Positions 9,801 to 20,400 of a stretch of DNA of 64,000 nucleotides are shown here, in pieces. The stretch spans positions 6,646,501 to 6,710,500 of the forward strand of contig OU964920.1 of the NCBI GenBank assembly GCA_918807975.1, given 5' to 3'. A model generated the notes under the pieces. It made no database searches and was not told where the DNA came from. It was given only the letters and a program-made list of their open reading frames with translations. This stretch comes from Aplidium turbinatum. Its lineage: Eukaryota; Chordata; Ascidiacea; Aplousobranchia; Polyclinidae. The stretch's first letter is position 1, and each line of letters starts with the position of its first letter. The translations under genes were made by a program, and so were the position numbers.

Positions 9801-12800
9801 GGTTTTTAGTTGAAAGCAAGCCAGCAACAAAGCGTAAAAAATGTCAAATTGGCAATTGACCCTTCTGATGTTGCCGGAACAGCGGAGTTGCGGGTCCCGT
9901 AATGTATTGTAGCCTACTCCGGTTGTCCCTAGGTTCATCTACGAAAAACTTGCTCGCACAATAACAATTTTTTTTGTAAAATTCTAGCAATAGAAAGTTT
10001 TGAACTTCTCTCGCTAAAAGCAAGAAACATTGCTGATTGACTGACTCTTGAAGCACCAGTACTATTGTGTTGAAAAGGGTGGACGTAACAATGTCGAAAA
10101 TGTGATGCGTAACAATGTGCATTGTGTTACTATAAAATTAACTTGAGCAGTTGCGCACCCCATGCACTAGGGATTATAGAGTAATAGAGAAAGAAAGAAA
10201 ACAATAAATGCCAATTTATCGGAATGCAAGTTCGCCATAAATTACGTTGGCGATTGAGTTGATTATTATATAATATATGTCATTTCGAAAAATACCACGC
10301 GGGTCACATGTGGCCCGCGGGCCACGGGTTGGACGCCCCTGCCCTAATGCATACGAAGATGGTAGTTTGATGAACATAATCAAGAAAATACCAAAACTTA
10401 AGCCCCAACATCTGAAAATCCGACAATATTGTAAAGTTTCATCACAGCTATAGCCGCTAATTATTCAAAAGCCAAGATCTTATGGTTTTCTGAGTACAAG
10501 AAAGAAGCTAAGATTCATCTTTTCGGAGCGACCATATGTGTCTTCTTGCTATGGCAGTTCATTTAGTGATGGATGTTCCAGGAAATTTGAAACCCCTACT
10601 TTTTTTATCGTCAAGAAAGCGTGTCCCATGCGCGTTGAATAACAGCGAGTGGTTACTTAAGATTGCTGATTTTTGGGTATTGTGTTGGGCCTCAGGATAT
10701 CCCTAAACTTCAACGTATGGTTTCTGTTATTGTTTGTGTTTATTTGCCAGCATTTTTAGTCATCCATCTTAAATCTTCCGCTGCTGAAGGTCCCTCAATT
10801 GGTACTGCTTACAAGAGATTTATTACTTGCATATAAATCTGTGGATGAACCAGTATTCAACGCTGTTCTGAAACATTTCGTTAAGCATGCATCCCAATGG
10901 TTGAGCACTAAAAATGTTGCTTTAAGTTCTCCACGCTGAAGCTCCGCCTTTTGCTGCTGATGCGGCAAGACAGAAAAGTTTTCCAAGAAACGTTGATATC
11001 GAGCAGACGCTTTGAAGCGTGATTTTTTCTCCGATGAAAGTAAGATGGCGTCACGCATTGCATGTTTTTCATCTCTATCAGTGTTTTTGCGTATGATCAA
11101 CGACAACAATCGAGAAACAGAGCGCTTCATTGGCAGACTGAAACGCGTTGTGAACGGCTTGATTCGAGATGACCAAGATGATTTGGCCAAAACAGACTTG
11201 CGCATTTGTACTTCTTTGCACAGTATGGTGTGATAATCCCATTGAACTGTGTTGTGTTGTTAAATGGTGGTTTTGTTTGATAGATCTTTGAACGAAATGA
11301 TCAGGGTTTAAAGTTAGCTAGTATTAGTAACTGTAATATGCATGTAAAAATTAATGCTGAGGTATATAATCAATTGTAAATACAATATGCTAGACTACTA
11401 CCACTGTACTTAATTGTTAAACAATGTGGCGCAACACAGCAACTTAACAAGCGAAATAAAAGCGTCACTGTAGCAAAATTGCCGTGTTTCTCATATTTTT
11501 GTCCAAAAATGAGCAAAAACATGTTTTTTCAAAATAACTCTTTTTCTGTTGCAGTTAGCGTTTCATATTGTATTGACAACAAATAGGAAATCGTCCCTTT
11601 CGGTCATTTTGGTGCAAGTTCCAAGTCTCTAGCTCTTACCATATTCGTGATAAGGCCAAAATAGCAAAAATCCGCTAGCTGGCACATCAAGATGACGTCA
11701 TAATGAAAAAATAACGTCATTTTTGAAATCAGTGACGAAAATCCATTCCGAATTTGACCCGAACCTAATTTTCCTGAAAAGTCGCCTAAAAGTGGGACAC
11801 CCTAATGTATTATTGAAGTCAAGAAAGATAAAAAGTGTTTAAGTATAGCGAGGAGTGCTCGAAGCTGAAGTACTTTTCGTGTCTCTCTTTAAGTCAAGCT
11901 CCTGAAGACAGTCAAGACGAAAAGGATTGCAGCTTCGAGCAATGACAAACCTTCTCGCTATATTCAAGTTCTATGCCACAAATCAACTCTTCAAAAGTGT
12001 GCTTTTAAGAAACCTGCACGACTGTACTTGTTTTTTGTCCAACAATGGTTTCAACGTAGGTTTATTTCTTCCAGCACGACTTGAAAGCGGCTTCCGATCG
12101 GCCAGCAGCCGCCTCAGCAGCCCCCTCTGGGAGAGACGCCCTATTGGAAGCCATTCGAAAAGGGAAAGGTCTTAAACCGGTGAGTTTGTTCATGACGTAA
12201 GATTGTCACCAGTATCGTTGCGTGAAGCCAAATATTAAGGTTAGGATGCCTTTGGAAGTAACGAGCATGCGAGGGTCTGTCATTTTTTCATGGGTGAGCG
12301 TTAAACAAGCCTGGTAGCCCCTGGTTTAACCTTGATGATGAACGACTCCACTAGAATGTTTTTCCATGTTACTGATTGATTCTGCACAGGTTTCAGCAAA
12401 CGAAAGCGCAGAAAAACCGGCTACAACACCAACTGCAGAAGGTGGCGGCTCATTGGCCGATGCGCTTGCCTTGGCTCTGCAGAAGAGAGAGAATGCTATC
12501 CACACAGGTATGGTTAGTAGAGTGTAGTTACTTGGTCTGTTTTCGTGGAGACCTGACAAGTAACGGTTGATGGACAATTGGAAAAGTGAATGTTCAGAAC
12601 CATTACAGCTGTTCATTAACATTCTAGAAATTGCACTTTTTTATGTAATTTACAAAGAAAGGCTTCCTAAATGTCTAAACTTGTTCTAAATCGCTAACGA
12701 ATGATGAAAGTTACCTTTCAAAGCCACTAAAACTGACTAAGCATCGTTACTGAAGATGGAGGTTGCCGATGTTGCACGGCAACTACCGGTTTATCTTATG

Positions 12801-12913
12801 GTAATGCAGCTTTTGGATATTGCAGCAACGTACAAATCATTCCGTTTTTTCTTTTTTTAGATTCTGAAACTGACTCTGATCAAGATTTTGATGAGGACGA
12901 GTGGAGCGAGTAG
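3851..12913 (+). CDS. WASL: WASP/N-WASP family actin nucleation-promoting protein (WH1 not visible)
   Basis: WASP proteins activate the Arp2/3 complex when released by Cdc42-GTP. Exons, all in phase with GT-AG borders: 4689-4789, 5083-5168, 6894-6936, 7634-7770, 8479-8842, 12075-12179, 12390-12507, 12861-12913. A weaker exon, 3851-3925, fits the phase and gives a Pro-rich stretch ending LPPAPLPAR. In order they encode a Lys-rich basic region (KKSKKGKKGKKGK), a CRIB motif across three exons (ISMPSGFKHVGHVGWDP), the GBD helix (IYDFIEKKGGIEAVKE), a polyproline domain of about 115 residues, two WH2 motifs (SLMSQIQQGHDLK, DALLEAIRKGKGLKP), the connector (ALALALQKRENAIH) and an acidic tail ending DEDEWSE. 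Visible product is about 359 residues. The N-terminal WH1 domain of the family is not found between 3134 and 4688. Vertebrate WAS and WASL are equally plausible names. Confidence 0.92.
3943..4253. repeat. Two copies of the palindromic mini-element (3943-4032, 4177-4253)
   Basis: Both have the family layout: an outer arm near CCAGNCAGC, an arm TTTTTTACATTGATT, and a centre near AACGTCTGCAGACGTT, mirrored on the other side. The first copy keeps the full centre (ACGTCTGCAGACGTTGAAT). A weaker trace (CAGACGTTAAAT) lies near 4620. They sit in the intron before the second visible WASP exon. Confidence 0.7.
5190..5670. repeat. Palindromic mini-element copies in a WASP intron (5190-5262, 5581-5670)
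   Basis: The first begins GTTAGCAAAATCCGC and contains TTTTTTACATGGATTTAACG. The second reads AAAATCCGTC, then a diverged centre (ACGTATGTACACGTTGAAT) and GGCGGGTTTTGTTAGC. Both keep the mirrored flanks TAGCAAAATCCG and CGGGTTTTGTTAGC. Confidence 0.6.
6388..7195. repeat. Palindromic mini-element copies in WASP introns (6388-6473, 7105-7195)
   Basis: The copy at 6388 has GCCAGCTGGCACAAGCGGTC, CATTGAATCAACGTCCGT and the mirrored ACGTTAGATCAATGTAAC. The copy at 7105 has AAAATCCATATTTTTTATTG, CAACGTCGTGGAAGTTCAAT and ends GCAATCTGGG. One lies on each side of the CRIB exon 6894-6936. Confidence 0.55.
8479..8842 (+). other. WASL: Polyproline exon of the WASP gene
   Basis: This single exon encodes essentially the whole Pro-rich domain, with repeated PPPPP runs alternating with NRGG-type spacers. 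In the family such runs bind profilin and SH3 proteins. It ends in the first WH2 motif (GRGSLMSQIQQG). The GTAAGT donor at 8843 lies only 21 bases before the target duplication of a 2.9-kb transposon. Confidence 0.9.
8872..11804. mobile_element. DNA transposon with ~430-bp terminal inverted repeats, hAT-like target duplication
   Basis: The first ~430 bases (8872 to ~9300) recur inverted at about 11380-11804 with a few differences. The termini are TAGGGTGTCC and its complement, flanked by a perfect 8-base duplication ATGTATTA (8864-8871, 11805-11812). Eight bases and a TAGGG start fit the hAT superfamily. The interior carries a second, nested element (9389-10341) and an unrecognised frame of 136 codons on the minus strand (10795-11205); I see no transposase. 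The insertion lies in a WASP intron, 21 bases after the donor of the polyproline exon. Confidence 0.85.
9389..10341. mobile_element. hAT MITE nested in the larger transposon
   Basis: The termini CAGGGGTGACCAACC and GGTTGGACGCCCCTG are the usual hAT pattern, flanked by a perfect 8-base duplication CCCTAATG (9381-9388, 10342-10349). The interior is AT-rich and non-coding. It is younger than its 8872-11804 host. Confidence 0.88.
11813..12074 (+). other. Remainder of the WASP intron after the transposon
   Basis: This stretch leads up to the second WH2 exon at 12075. It includes an imperfect foldback in which AGTATAGCGAGGAGTGCTCG is partly mirrored near 11938-11962. I see no exon or recognisable repeat. 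Confidence 0.3.
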
Positions 12914-12954
12914 ACAAGAAGTGCAACGCCATTCAAATTTTAATTTGCGGCCGA

Positions 12955-12960
12955 AATAAA
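12955..12960 (+). terminator. Poly(A) signal of the WASP gene
   Basis: AATAAA 42 bases after the TAG stop gives a very short 3' UTR. The minus-strand LRR gene ends about 0.9 kb further right, so the two genes converge. Confidence 0.65.
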
Positions 12961-13870
12961 TCGTTTCATAACCCAAGAAATCTTACTGCCCAACAAAGTG
13001 TAGTATTTTGTCCAGGTGCTGCAAGTACTGCGGCGAGATCACTTATTCTGAAGTTGTATTTAACGTAAGGCGTATCTTGTACCCGAGAGTTGGCTGTAAG
13101 AATAGACTTATTTGCGGAAACGTCTAATAATTCTGTGTTTTCCCCATTTATTATATTTTGAAAATTTTCTTTGAAACTTACTTAAAATTTACTAAACTTT
13201 TAGTTGTAGATACATTTTAATGAAATCTCCTACTGTACAGCAGTACGCCTACAGTATTGTCTTTAATTATGAAACGATGTTGAAACTCTCTTCGGAGTTC
13301 TTACGTCACGTATTGTGATGTCGTAATCCTTCCATGTACGTGCGCCAGTTCTCTCGTGCAAGCTCGGCGAAAGCTGTATCATGAATGTATTGGCATTTGT
13401 TTTCCTTCAATTTTAAACGCGATTTTGCGATCTGCCATCAATGTACTGTACATCATCTCCCAATGACAACTTTGTGCTTTTGAATGAATGTATTTTGAAC
13501 TGTTTTAATCATCCAGCATTCATGTACGTTTATATGCGGATAATTCTTATTGATAGTACGGAATTTTAAAATTATATTGTGTTGCATTTTGATCATGTAC
13601 TTGCAAATATGACATTTTTCCAATGATATGTACATAAACGTTTATCAAGAATGACGATAATTTGTGTCTGAGAATAATGCCTGTCGGCAGACATTCATGT
13701 TCATTGTTCATCCTCCAATCTAGCAAAATCCGTCTTCATTGACTCAACGTAAAAGAACGGATTTTTGTAGCTGTGGATTGTGCTAGCATTCGATGACTTA
13801 GCTCCAGCTATGGTTGAAGCACTGGCCAGATTCACGAGCCTCAATGCAAAGAATAAGTAGCACAGTATTT
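12961..13870. other. Intergenic stretch between convergent WASP and LRRC74-like genes
   Basis: AT-rich and without a supported coding frame. It contains a partial copy of the palindromic mini-element at 13716-13776 (CTAGCAAAATCCGTC, then GACTCAACGT, then ACGGATTTTTGTAGC). Confidence 0.5.
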
Positions 13871-13876
13871 TTTATT
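13871..13876 (-). terminator. Candidate poly(A) signal of the LRRC74-like gene
   Basis: TTTATT on the plus strand reads AATAAA on the minus strand, about 570 bases after the minus-strand stop codon at 14446. Other AT-rich options nearby cannot be excluded. Confidence 0.35.
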
Positions 13877-14445
13877 AATCGACTAGTTTCAATATCATAC
13901 TGACAATCGATGAAAACACAGGGAAACAATTGTTGGCACTATAAGATATGCAACAAATAGTTTGGCAAGAACATTTTAAACATTGAATTGTGTAATGCGG
14001 TCATAGATAATAATGCCAGTGCAAAAGCTCCGTTGGCACAGTGGAGATACATTTCATAACATAAAAAATTGGCAAAAAAAATCTGACGTAAAGCGTACAT
14101 AAAACACCTTGAGATTTGTTAAGTATTAAAGACAAACGCTGTCCCTTACCAAAATAATTTCAATAACGGTTGAGCTTGTAACAAGAAAGCGACGTTTATC
14201 GTCATATAATGCCTCATCTTTGTTTATGTATGAGGTGTGGGCTGTAAAGTGAACTTTGCCGTTAATGTCTCAGTATTACGTAACAATCTCCAAGAAAATA
14301 AATATCTTAAACCTGTGGAAAACGAACACGCGTGGGTATAAATTTTAAAACTTTCAAGTCGGTGGATTACGAAATGGAAATCAGCAAAGCTTTTTAGTGA
14401 CACCAGCAGTAGCAAGTCAAGTTGTAAAAGTGTGGACAAAGTTGT

Positions 14446-17400
14446 TCAGAAACGGAATGCGATCCGTCTTTTTGGCTTGCTCTCTTTCGCCACCTTGAGT
14501 GTGACCTCATCCGTCTTGTAATGACAAATATCTTTGTATCGAATCGAATTGTTTCGTTTGATGTTGAGATTTTGAAGCAGCCTTTCAAGTTCCAGCTAAA
14601 ATGTTATAACAACGTTGAGTAACGTTGTTCTATTTCATATATTATTACGCACAGTAGACAGTGCATTTGTATTTAAAACTGATCAACAAGATGCAAATTT
14701 ATTGTTTTTATTCCACAGTCGAAAGCAAAAACAATGGCGGATTTTTGTAATTTAAGATAAACGTAAAAAATCTTTTATGTTACGTAATGTTTCGTGCACG
14801 TTTTTTGAGGTGATTGCCGACTTCATTACTTGAGGCTGGATACGTGTAAATTACTGTTCATCGTGATTGGATTGGGAAATTGTACTGCATCCAGGTAACT
14901 TAGGCGACTTCTTCATAGGGGTGAGTTTTCAGTCAAGTGAGTTTCTTGCAAGAGGACAATATCCACTTCATGTTTTCGCAGAATTTTTGATAGGTATTCA
15001 CATTTGCCATAGATAATTAGATTGATAGATATACCTTTAACATTGAGTGATAGGATTTGGATAATGTTATCTAATTGATTGAGCTGGTTGGTGTCTCGTT
15101 TATTTTTCGAACCTGGTGGGCTCTTTTGTTGTTCGCCAGACCGCAGGCGTTTTTATTAATAGCCACGTCCGATCTAGCATGGAATTGTTTAAGTTGTATT
15201 ATTCATAGCAGTCAAATTTGCGATAACACAGCACGACATCGTGCTGACGTCTGTAATCTAGACCAGTCTCTTCCCAAGGCGACAGGACAAAAATAAGTTT
15301 AAAGCACTTGAATGTATATTATGTATTGTATATACAACGGTAGTTTAAACAATTTGCGCTGCAGTGTGTCTTGACCGCTATCCAGTGTCTCGCGAGCCGG
15401 CAGTTGGAAACTGCTGATCTGACAAGCTACTGCCAGTTGCACTGCTTACTTGTCAAAGAGGAAATAAGTAGCCTGCCAAAGTAATTTTTGAATGATATTT
15501 TGCACACGTTCACTCAATACGTGCATCCTTCAGTCCGAAGTGGCTGCCGCTTAAGTAAATAAGAACCTAAGTCCTGTTATGGGCTGCATTATGAAACAGT
15601 CCACTTCGACACCTCTCAAAGTGTACTGACCAACGCAAGTGGCTGTGTTGATCAGATTTTCCATTAAAAAAAAGAATTTTCGTTTGGTAACAAAACAAGC
15701 TTACCCAACTTGGCGGATGTTTTAGTCTCTGCAGGGCACGTTTAAGCTGGTTTATCTTCAAGCCTTCCTTTTTCGGATCGAGAGATTGAAAGAAATCGCT
15801 TAATTTCATTCGATTTTTTTCCAAGATTTGACGCAGAAACACGGTACCATATTGTATTGCACTTTCCTGCAAGTTTTGAAATTAAAATCACTGACAAAGA
15901 AACCTTCATATCTGACTGCAAACATTCAACGTTATTATCTCGTGGATCAATGAAAAAAATGCAAGCTCAGTTAAAAAAAAACGTATATACTGAAAAAAGA
16001 TTTTCTGACATGGATTCAGTTTATTTTTGTTCCTAACCACTATTCCAAACCAACACTTGCCATAATGGTGTGCCGTACAGCGGCCTAAGAAAAAGGAGAT
16101 TTGACAAAAAATGACATGACAAAAAGCATGCTCAAGATCGAAATAAGATTAGGGAACGTTCAAATATTACGTAACGCTTTTTTCCCGAATTTTTGACCCC
16201 CCCCTCCCCCATGTAACGCCAACGTAACGCTTTTTTCAATCCCCCCCCTCCCCCATGTAACGCTTTTTCACTACAAATTCAGCACAAAAAACTACCATTC
16301 CGTACTCGAAAGCGTTACGTAACGTTTTGCTTGAACCCCCTCCCCCCCCGATGTGACGCTAACGTAACGCTTTGCATAAACCCCCCCCCTCCCCCTCGAA
16401 GGCGTTACGTAATATTTGAACGTTCCCTAAAGGGAATTCTGCACGATTGCAACACCTGCTTACAATGCAATTGCATTATTGGAAATTTGTAGGTTTTGTG
16501 GAAATTAAAACCGAGCAATTCAACAGACTCACATTTAGTTCATCTTCTCTTTGACCTTCAAAGAAGACGGAGACAGAACGGAAAGATGTCAGTTGCCGGA
16601 TCATGCTCGCCACATCAGCCGCAAGCACCACTTCCTTGATGCTCAAGTCAATTAATTTATCCGTCCCCTCCATGTGCTTTATGAACGCCTGAGACAATAT
16701 AAAGATGTGATGCTTTTTGGTCTAAGCAGCATCAATCACTTGGCCATAAAGAAAAGATTACGACAGTTTTGAAAGGTTATTTTTAAAGAGATTTTGTGAG
16801 AAGCTTCCACAAAGGTTAAGTGCAGTTGGCTGCTGCTTTCCTTGCACTTGCAAAACTTTTAACATGCAACAGACTTTCAACTCTAAGGTTTGGTTTGAGA
16901 TCTCATTAGTTACACAAAGACAGAATCTTGTTTGAAATTCATTTGGACCCGTACGTCAACTGTTTACAGATTTTCTTTTTAACACTTTTGGAACTTTAAA
17001 CCACGTAAGACCAAGTTGCGTGGCAGAGCAGAATATTGCGAGCACAGCTCGAGCAAATTATAAGAAAACAGTTAGCGACAAACCTCCACAAAAGTATGTG
17101 AAGGTCAAATAACTTACAATAACCCCTTTTCTTCCCAAGGGATTTCTGTCCAAAATAAGCGACCTGAGACAACAATTCGATTTCTTCCCTTTCTTACTAC
17201 GACTTCCGCATATGCCTGAGGCCAAGCGCTCAACTCCAAACGGTCCGATATGATTGACAGCCAAAGAAAGTTGTTTCAGGGTTGTGTTATGACGTAGTGG
17301 TTTGCCAAACAAAGCAGCACCTTCGTCCCCCACGCCATTGTACGACAAGTCCAGGCTGCTTAATGTAGTGTTGACCTGCAAGAAGCCGTTTTAAGCTCGT

Positions 17401-20400
17401 GTGTGTCACCAGTTTTACGGATGTGTTCGGCAGTCGATCGAATAATGTAGCAAGGATGGTGATAAACAATGCGTTTCAACCTTTTGGCTGCTTCATAGCT
17501 CAGTTGGTTAAACGCCTGAATGTAGGAACGAAGAAACCGCAAGATCACTCGGCGCTGGTTCGACTCTCGGGATGTGCGCTTGAGCAACGCATTTCAGGGA
17601 ATGCTCTCCATTCAGCGGCACCTAATGGATGGAATAATTCACAGACAACAACACTTCAACAATCGGAAACTCATTCTGTCAAACTCCGTGACCGGGCCTG
17701 CGTCAGTGGTTCAAATCATCCACAAGTATGGGAAACTGCTCAGATTAAGCTCTGAAACGAAACTTTCTCAGTCAGAGGATAAATATTGCCACAAACATAA
17801 GACAGAATCATATCAACAGCAACAATAAAAATATTAACAAAATACTTTCATTCAGCGACAAGTGACAGTGCTTGAATTTGATGTAATGTGAATGCCTGCT
17901 CAAGATCACGCGGCGCTGGTTCGACTCTCGGGGTGTGCGCTTGAGCAACGCATTTCAGGATTGCTCTCCATTCTGCGGCATCTAGTGAATAGAATAATTA
18001 CCCGGCAACAACACTTCAACAATCGGCAAACTTCACTCTGCCAATCTGGGTAACCGGCCCTGCGTCAAGAGCCTCCACAAGTATGCGAAACTAGCCCACC
18101 AGGAATAACCTATCAAGGCTTTGTCCGAGGATAAAGATTCAAAACCAAGCCTAACCTCTAGCGTTAAAGACAGTGAATAGAGTGGCAGAGCTAAATCAAA
18201 CTGGTCATTGGGACAAGCACAATCACTAAAGTGTATCACCTTCATCGCTTTCCCGAGCGCGCTAGCGGATAACTTTCCCAGAGAGTTCCAAGAAAGATTC
18301 AAGCTAGTCAGCGCGTCGTTGTCCATCAAAGCCGCACCAAATGACTGGCCTGGAAATAGTGAAAGAACAGAAAATCTTAATAGGGGTTCACGTGACAGGG
18401 CCTTTCGTTATGTAGAGTTGCGCTATCTTTCCATTTTGTTTCAAAGAAGCCTGGACTTCACTTTTAAAAAAATTTTAATTAAATTTATCATTCAATTAAA
18501 TTCTTCATTTAAAAAAGATTTTCATGTTATTTCGCATGAAAACTGAAAAGTTTTCACTTTCGACATTGAAAAATTCAAAAAAGGTTTTGTACTTCTCTCT
18601 TACTAGCCAGTAAAAGTTCCTTTTTACCGTCGTCTAAATGTCGATGATGTAACAATGTAAAAAGACTGCTTAGTGCTTATGCTGGATGTCTATCGATGGA
18701 ACGTTTAATTGTTTCCTAACTAAATAGTTACTCACCCGCCATGTCAGAGAATTTATTCTGGCTGACATTTAAAGTGCGCAAGGTTTTGTGGCAACGAAGG
18801 ACTTCTGACAAGAGTAGAGCTTCCTGTGAGAAATGGAAGATAAGAAAAAAAAACGAAATAGAAAATTAAAAAAATGGAAAACCAACAAATTGTGCCTACT
18901 TATGCTGACCGGAGGTACATACCTGGTCACCAAGCCTGTTCTGGCTGATAGACATGTGAGTCAGGGAGGAATTTTCTCTCAGCATATCAGCTACGTTGCT
19001 TCCTGCAGCACCTTTCAAGCAGTTGTTGCTTAAGTCTAGCATTCGTATTGTGTTGTTTTTCCTGGAAGTGAAATGTGCAAATCAGTGATAGTCGATTTTA
19101 GTCAAAAGAAATCTAAAGCCAGAAACATTAATTGAATAACGCATTAACAAATGCGTGTGACGAAGACTTTAAATACTGGACACAACCACTTAGTGATACT
19201 TTCTTAATAACTTTACTTCATGGAATGACAAACATATAATTTTGAGCAATAAAGCGCTGTAGACACTGGTGTCTCTCAACCTCTGTTCCCGTTTCTTTTT
19301 TGACGTTACAAAGAAGTATAAGTCATACAAGAATGCGCTAAGTAGGATGAAAGCGGACAATTTAACATACCAAGTAGACAAATGAAATCAAAAAGGTTCG
19401 ATAACTTGAATAATTTATTGATGAGGCTTTTGCCACCGTAAAAGTGGCATCTAAAGTATCTTGATCAACCAGAAAATAAGTATTTGAATAAATGCTGAAG
19501 AAACCACCTTTACGGTGGAGAGAGCTTTGTCAATTACATTAGATTAGAGCTTCTCAAACTGTGTGCCACAAGACAGTTGTAAGTGTGCCGCGAGAAGCAT
19601 TTGGCATTTGAGAAGGCATTTGATAAGCATTTGAATGCTGCAGCCGTATTAGTTTGTTTAGAAGAGAGCATTTGGCTTCATGTTACTGTAGGCTACTACA
19701 AATTGCTGACAATTAACTGCGTAAATCGCTGGACCAGCGGATGTTTGTAAAAAAATAGGTGCCTCAAAAAAGTTTAAACCAGTGCGTCGACAGTATGGCG
19801 ACAAACGTCAATTCACGTGGACAGGAGTTTCCACCTTGTCATCACTGCTCCCACTGCAGTGAAAGTAAGTGATTTTACTGGCATGCATTGATTAAAATAC
19901 AGCTGCAGTAGCTTGTATCAGGTATAGTTTGTTCAACGCAGCAGCTTCGACCTAAACGTTGATGAAAAACAATATTCTTCCAAAAACAAAGACGTTGAAA
20001 GGCGATGTGTCTCGGTAGAGCCCGAAATTCTTTGGTGTTCGTACATCAAAAAAGTTTGAAAACCGCTGCATTAGATAAGTTATCGAACTTGGCTGATTTT
20101 TTTGCTTGATGTATAAAATATACTGTAATTTTAATTGAATCTAGTGACCTAAATGTGCACAATCATTCAATCGCACATATTTCCTACCAAGGCTATTCAA
20201 AACAAAGGCGTTCACACCTTTAATCGGATTAATATTTCGCCTCTTGTTTTAAAACACCTTGACTACAATAATCCCACCTTAATTAGGAAGAAATTAATTC
20301 ACGTATCCATTTTGCACCATTGGCCACTGATTCAATTAATCGAGCTTGAAATAATAGTTTTTAAATGGAAAGAAAACCGAAAAGAAAAGCGGCCCATGGA

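Noticed and set aside
15075-15296. 73-codon plus-strand frame
   Set aside because: No splice logic, no recognisable domain, and it lies in an intron of the minus-strand gene beside a LINE scrap.
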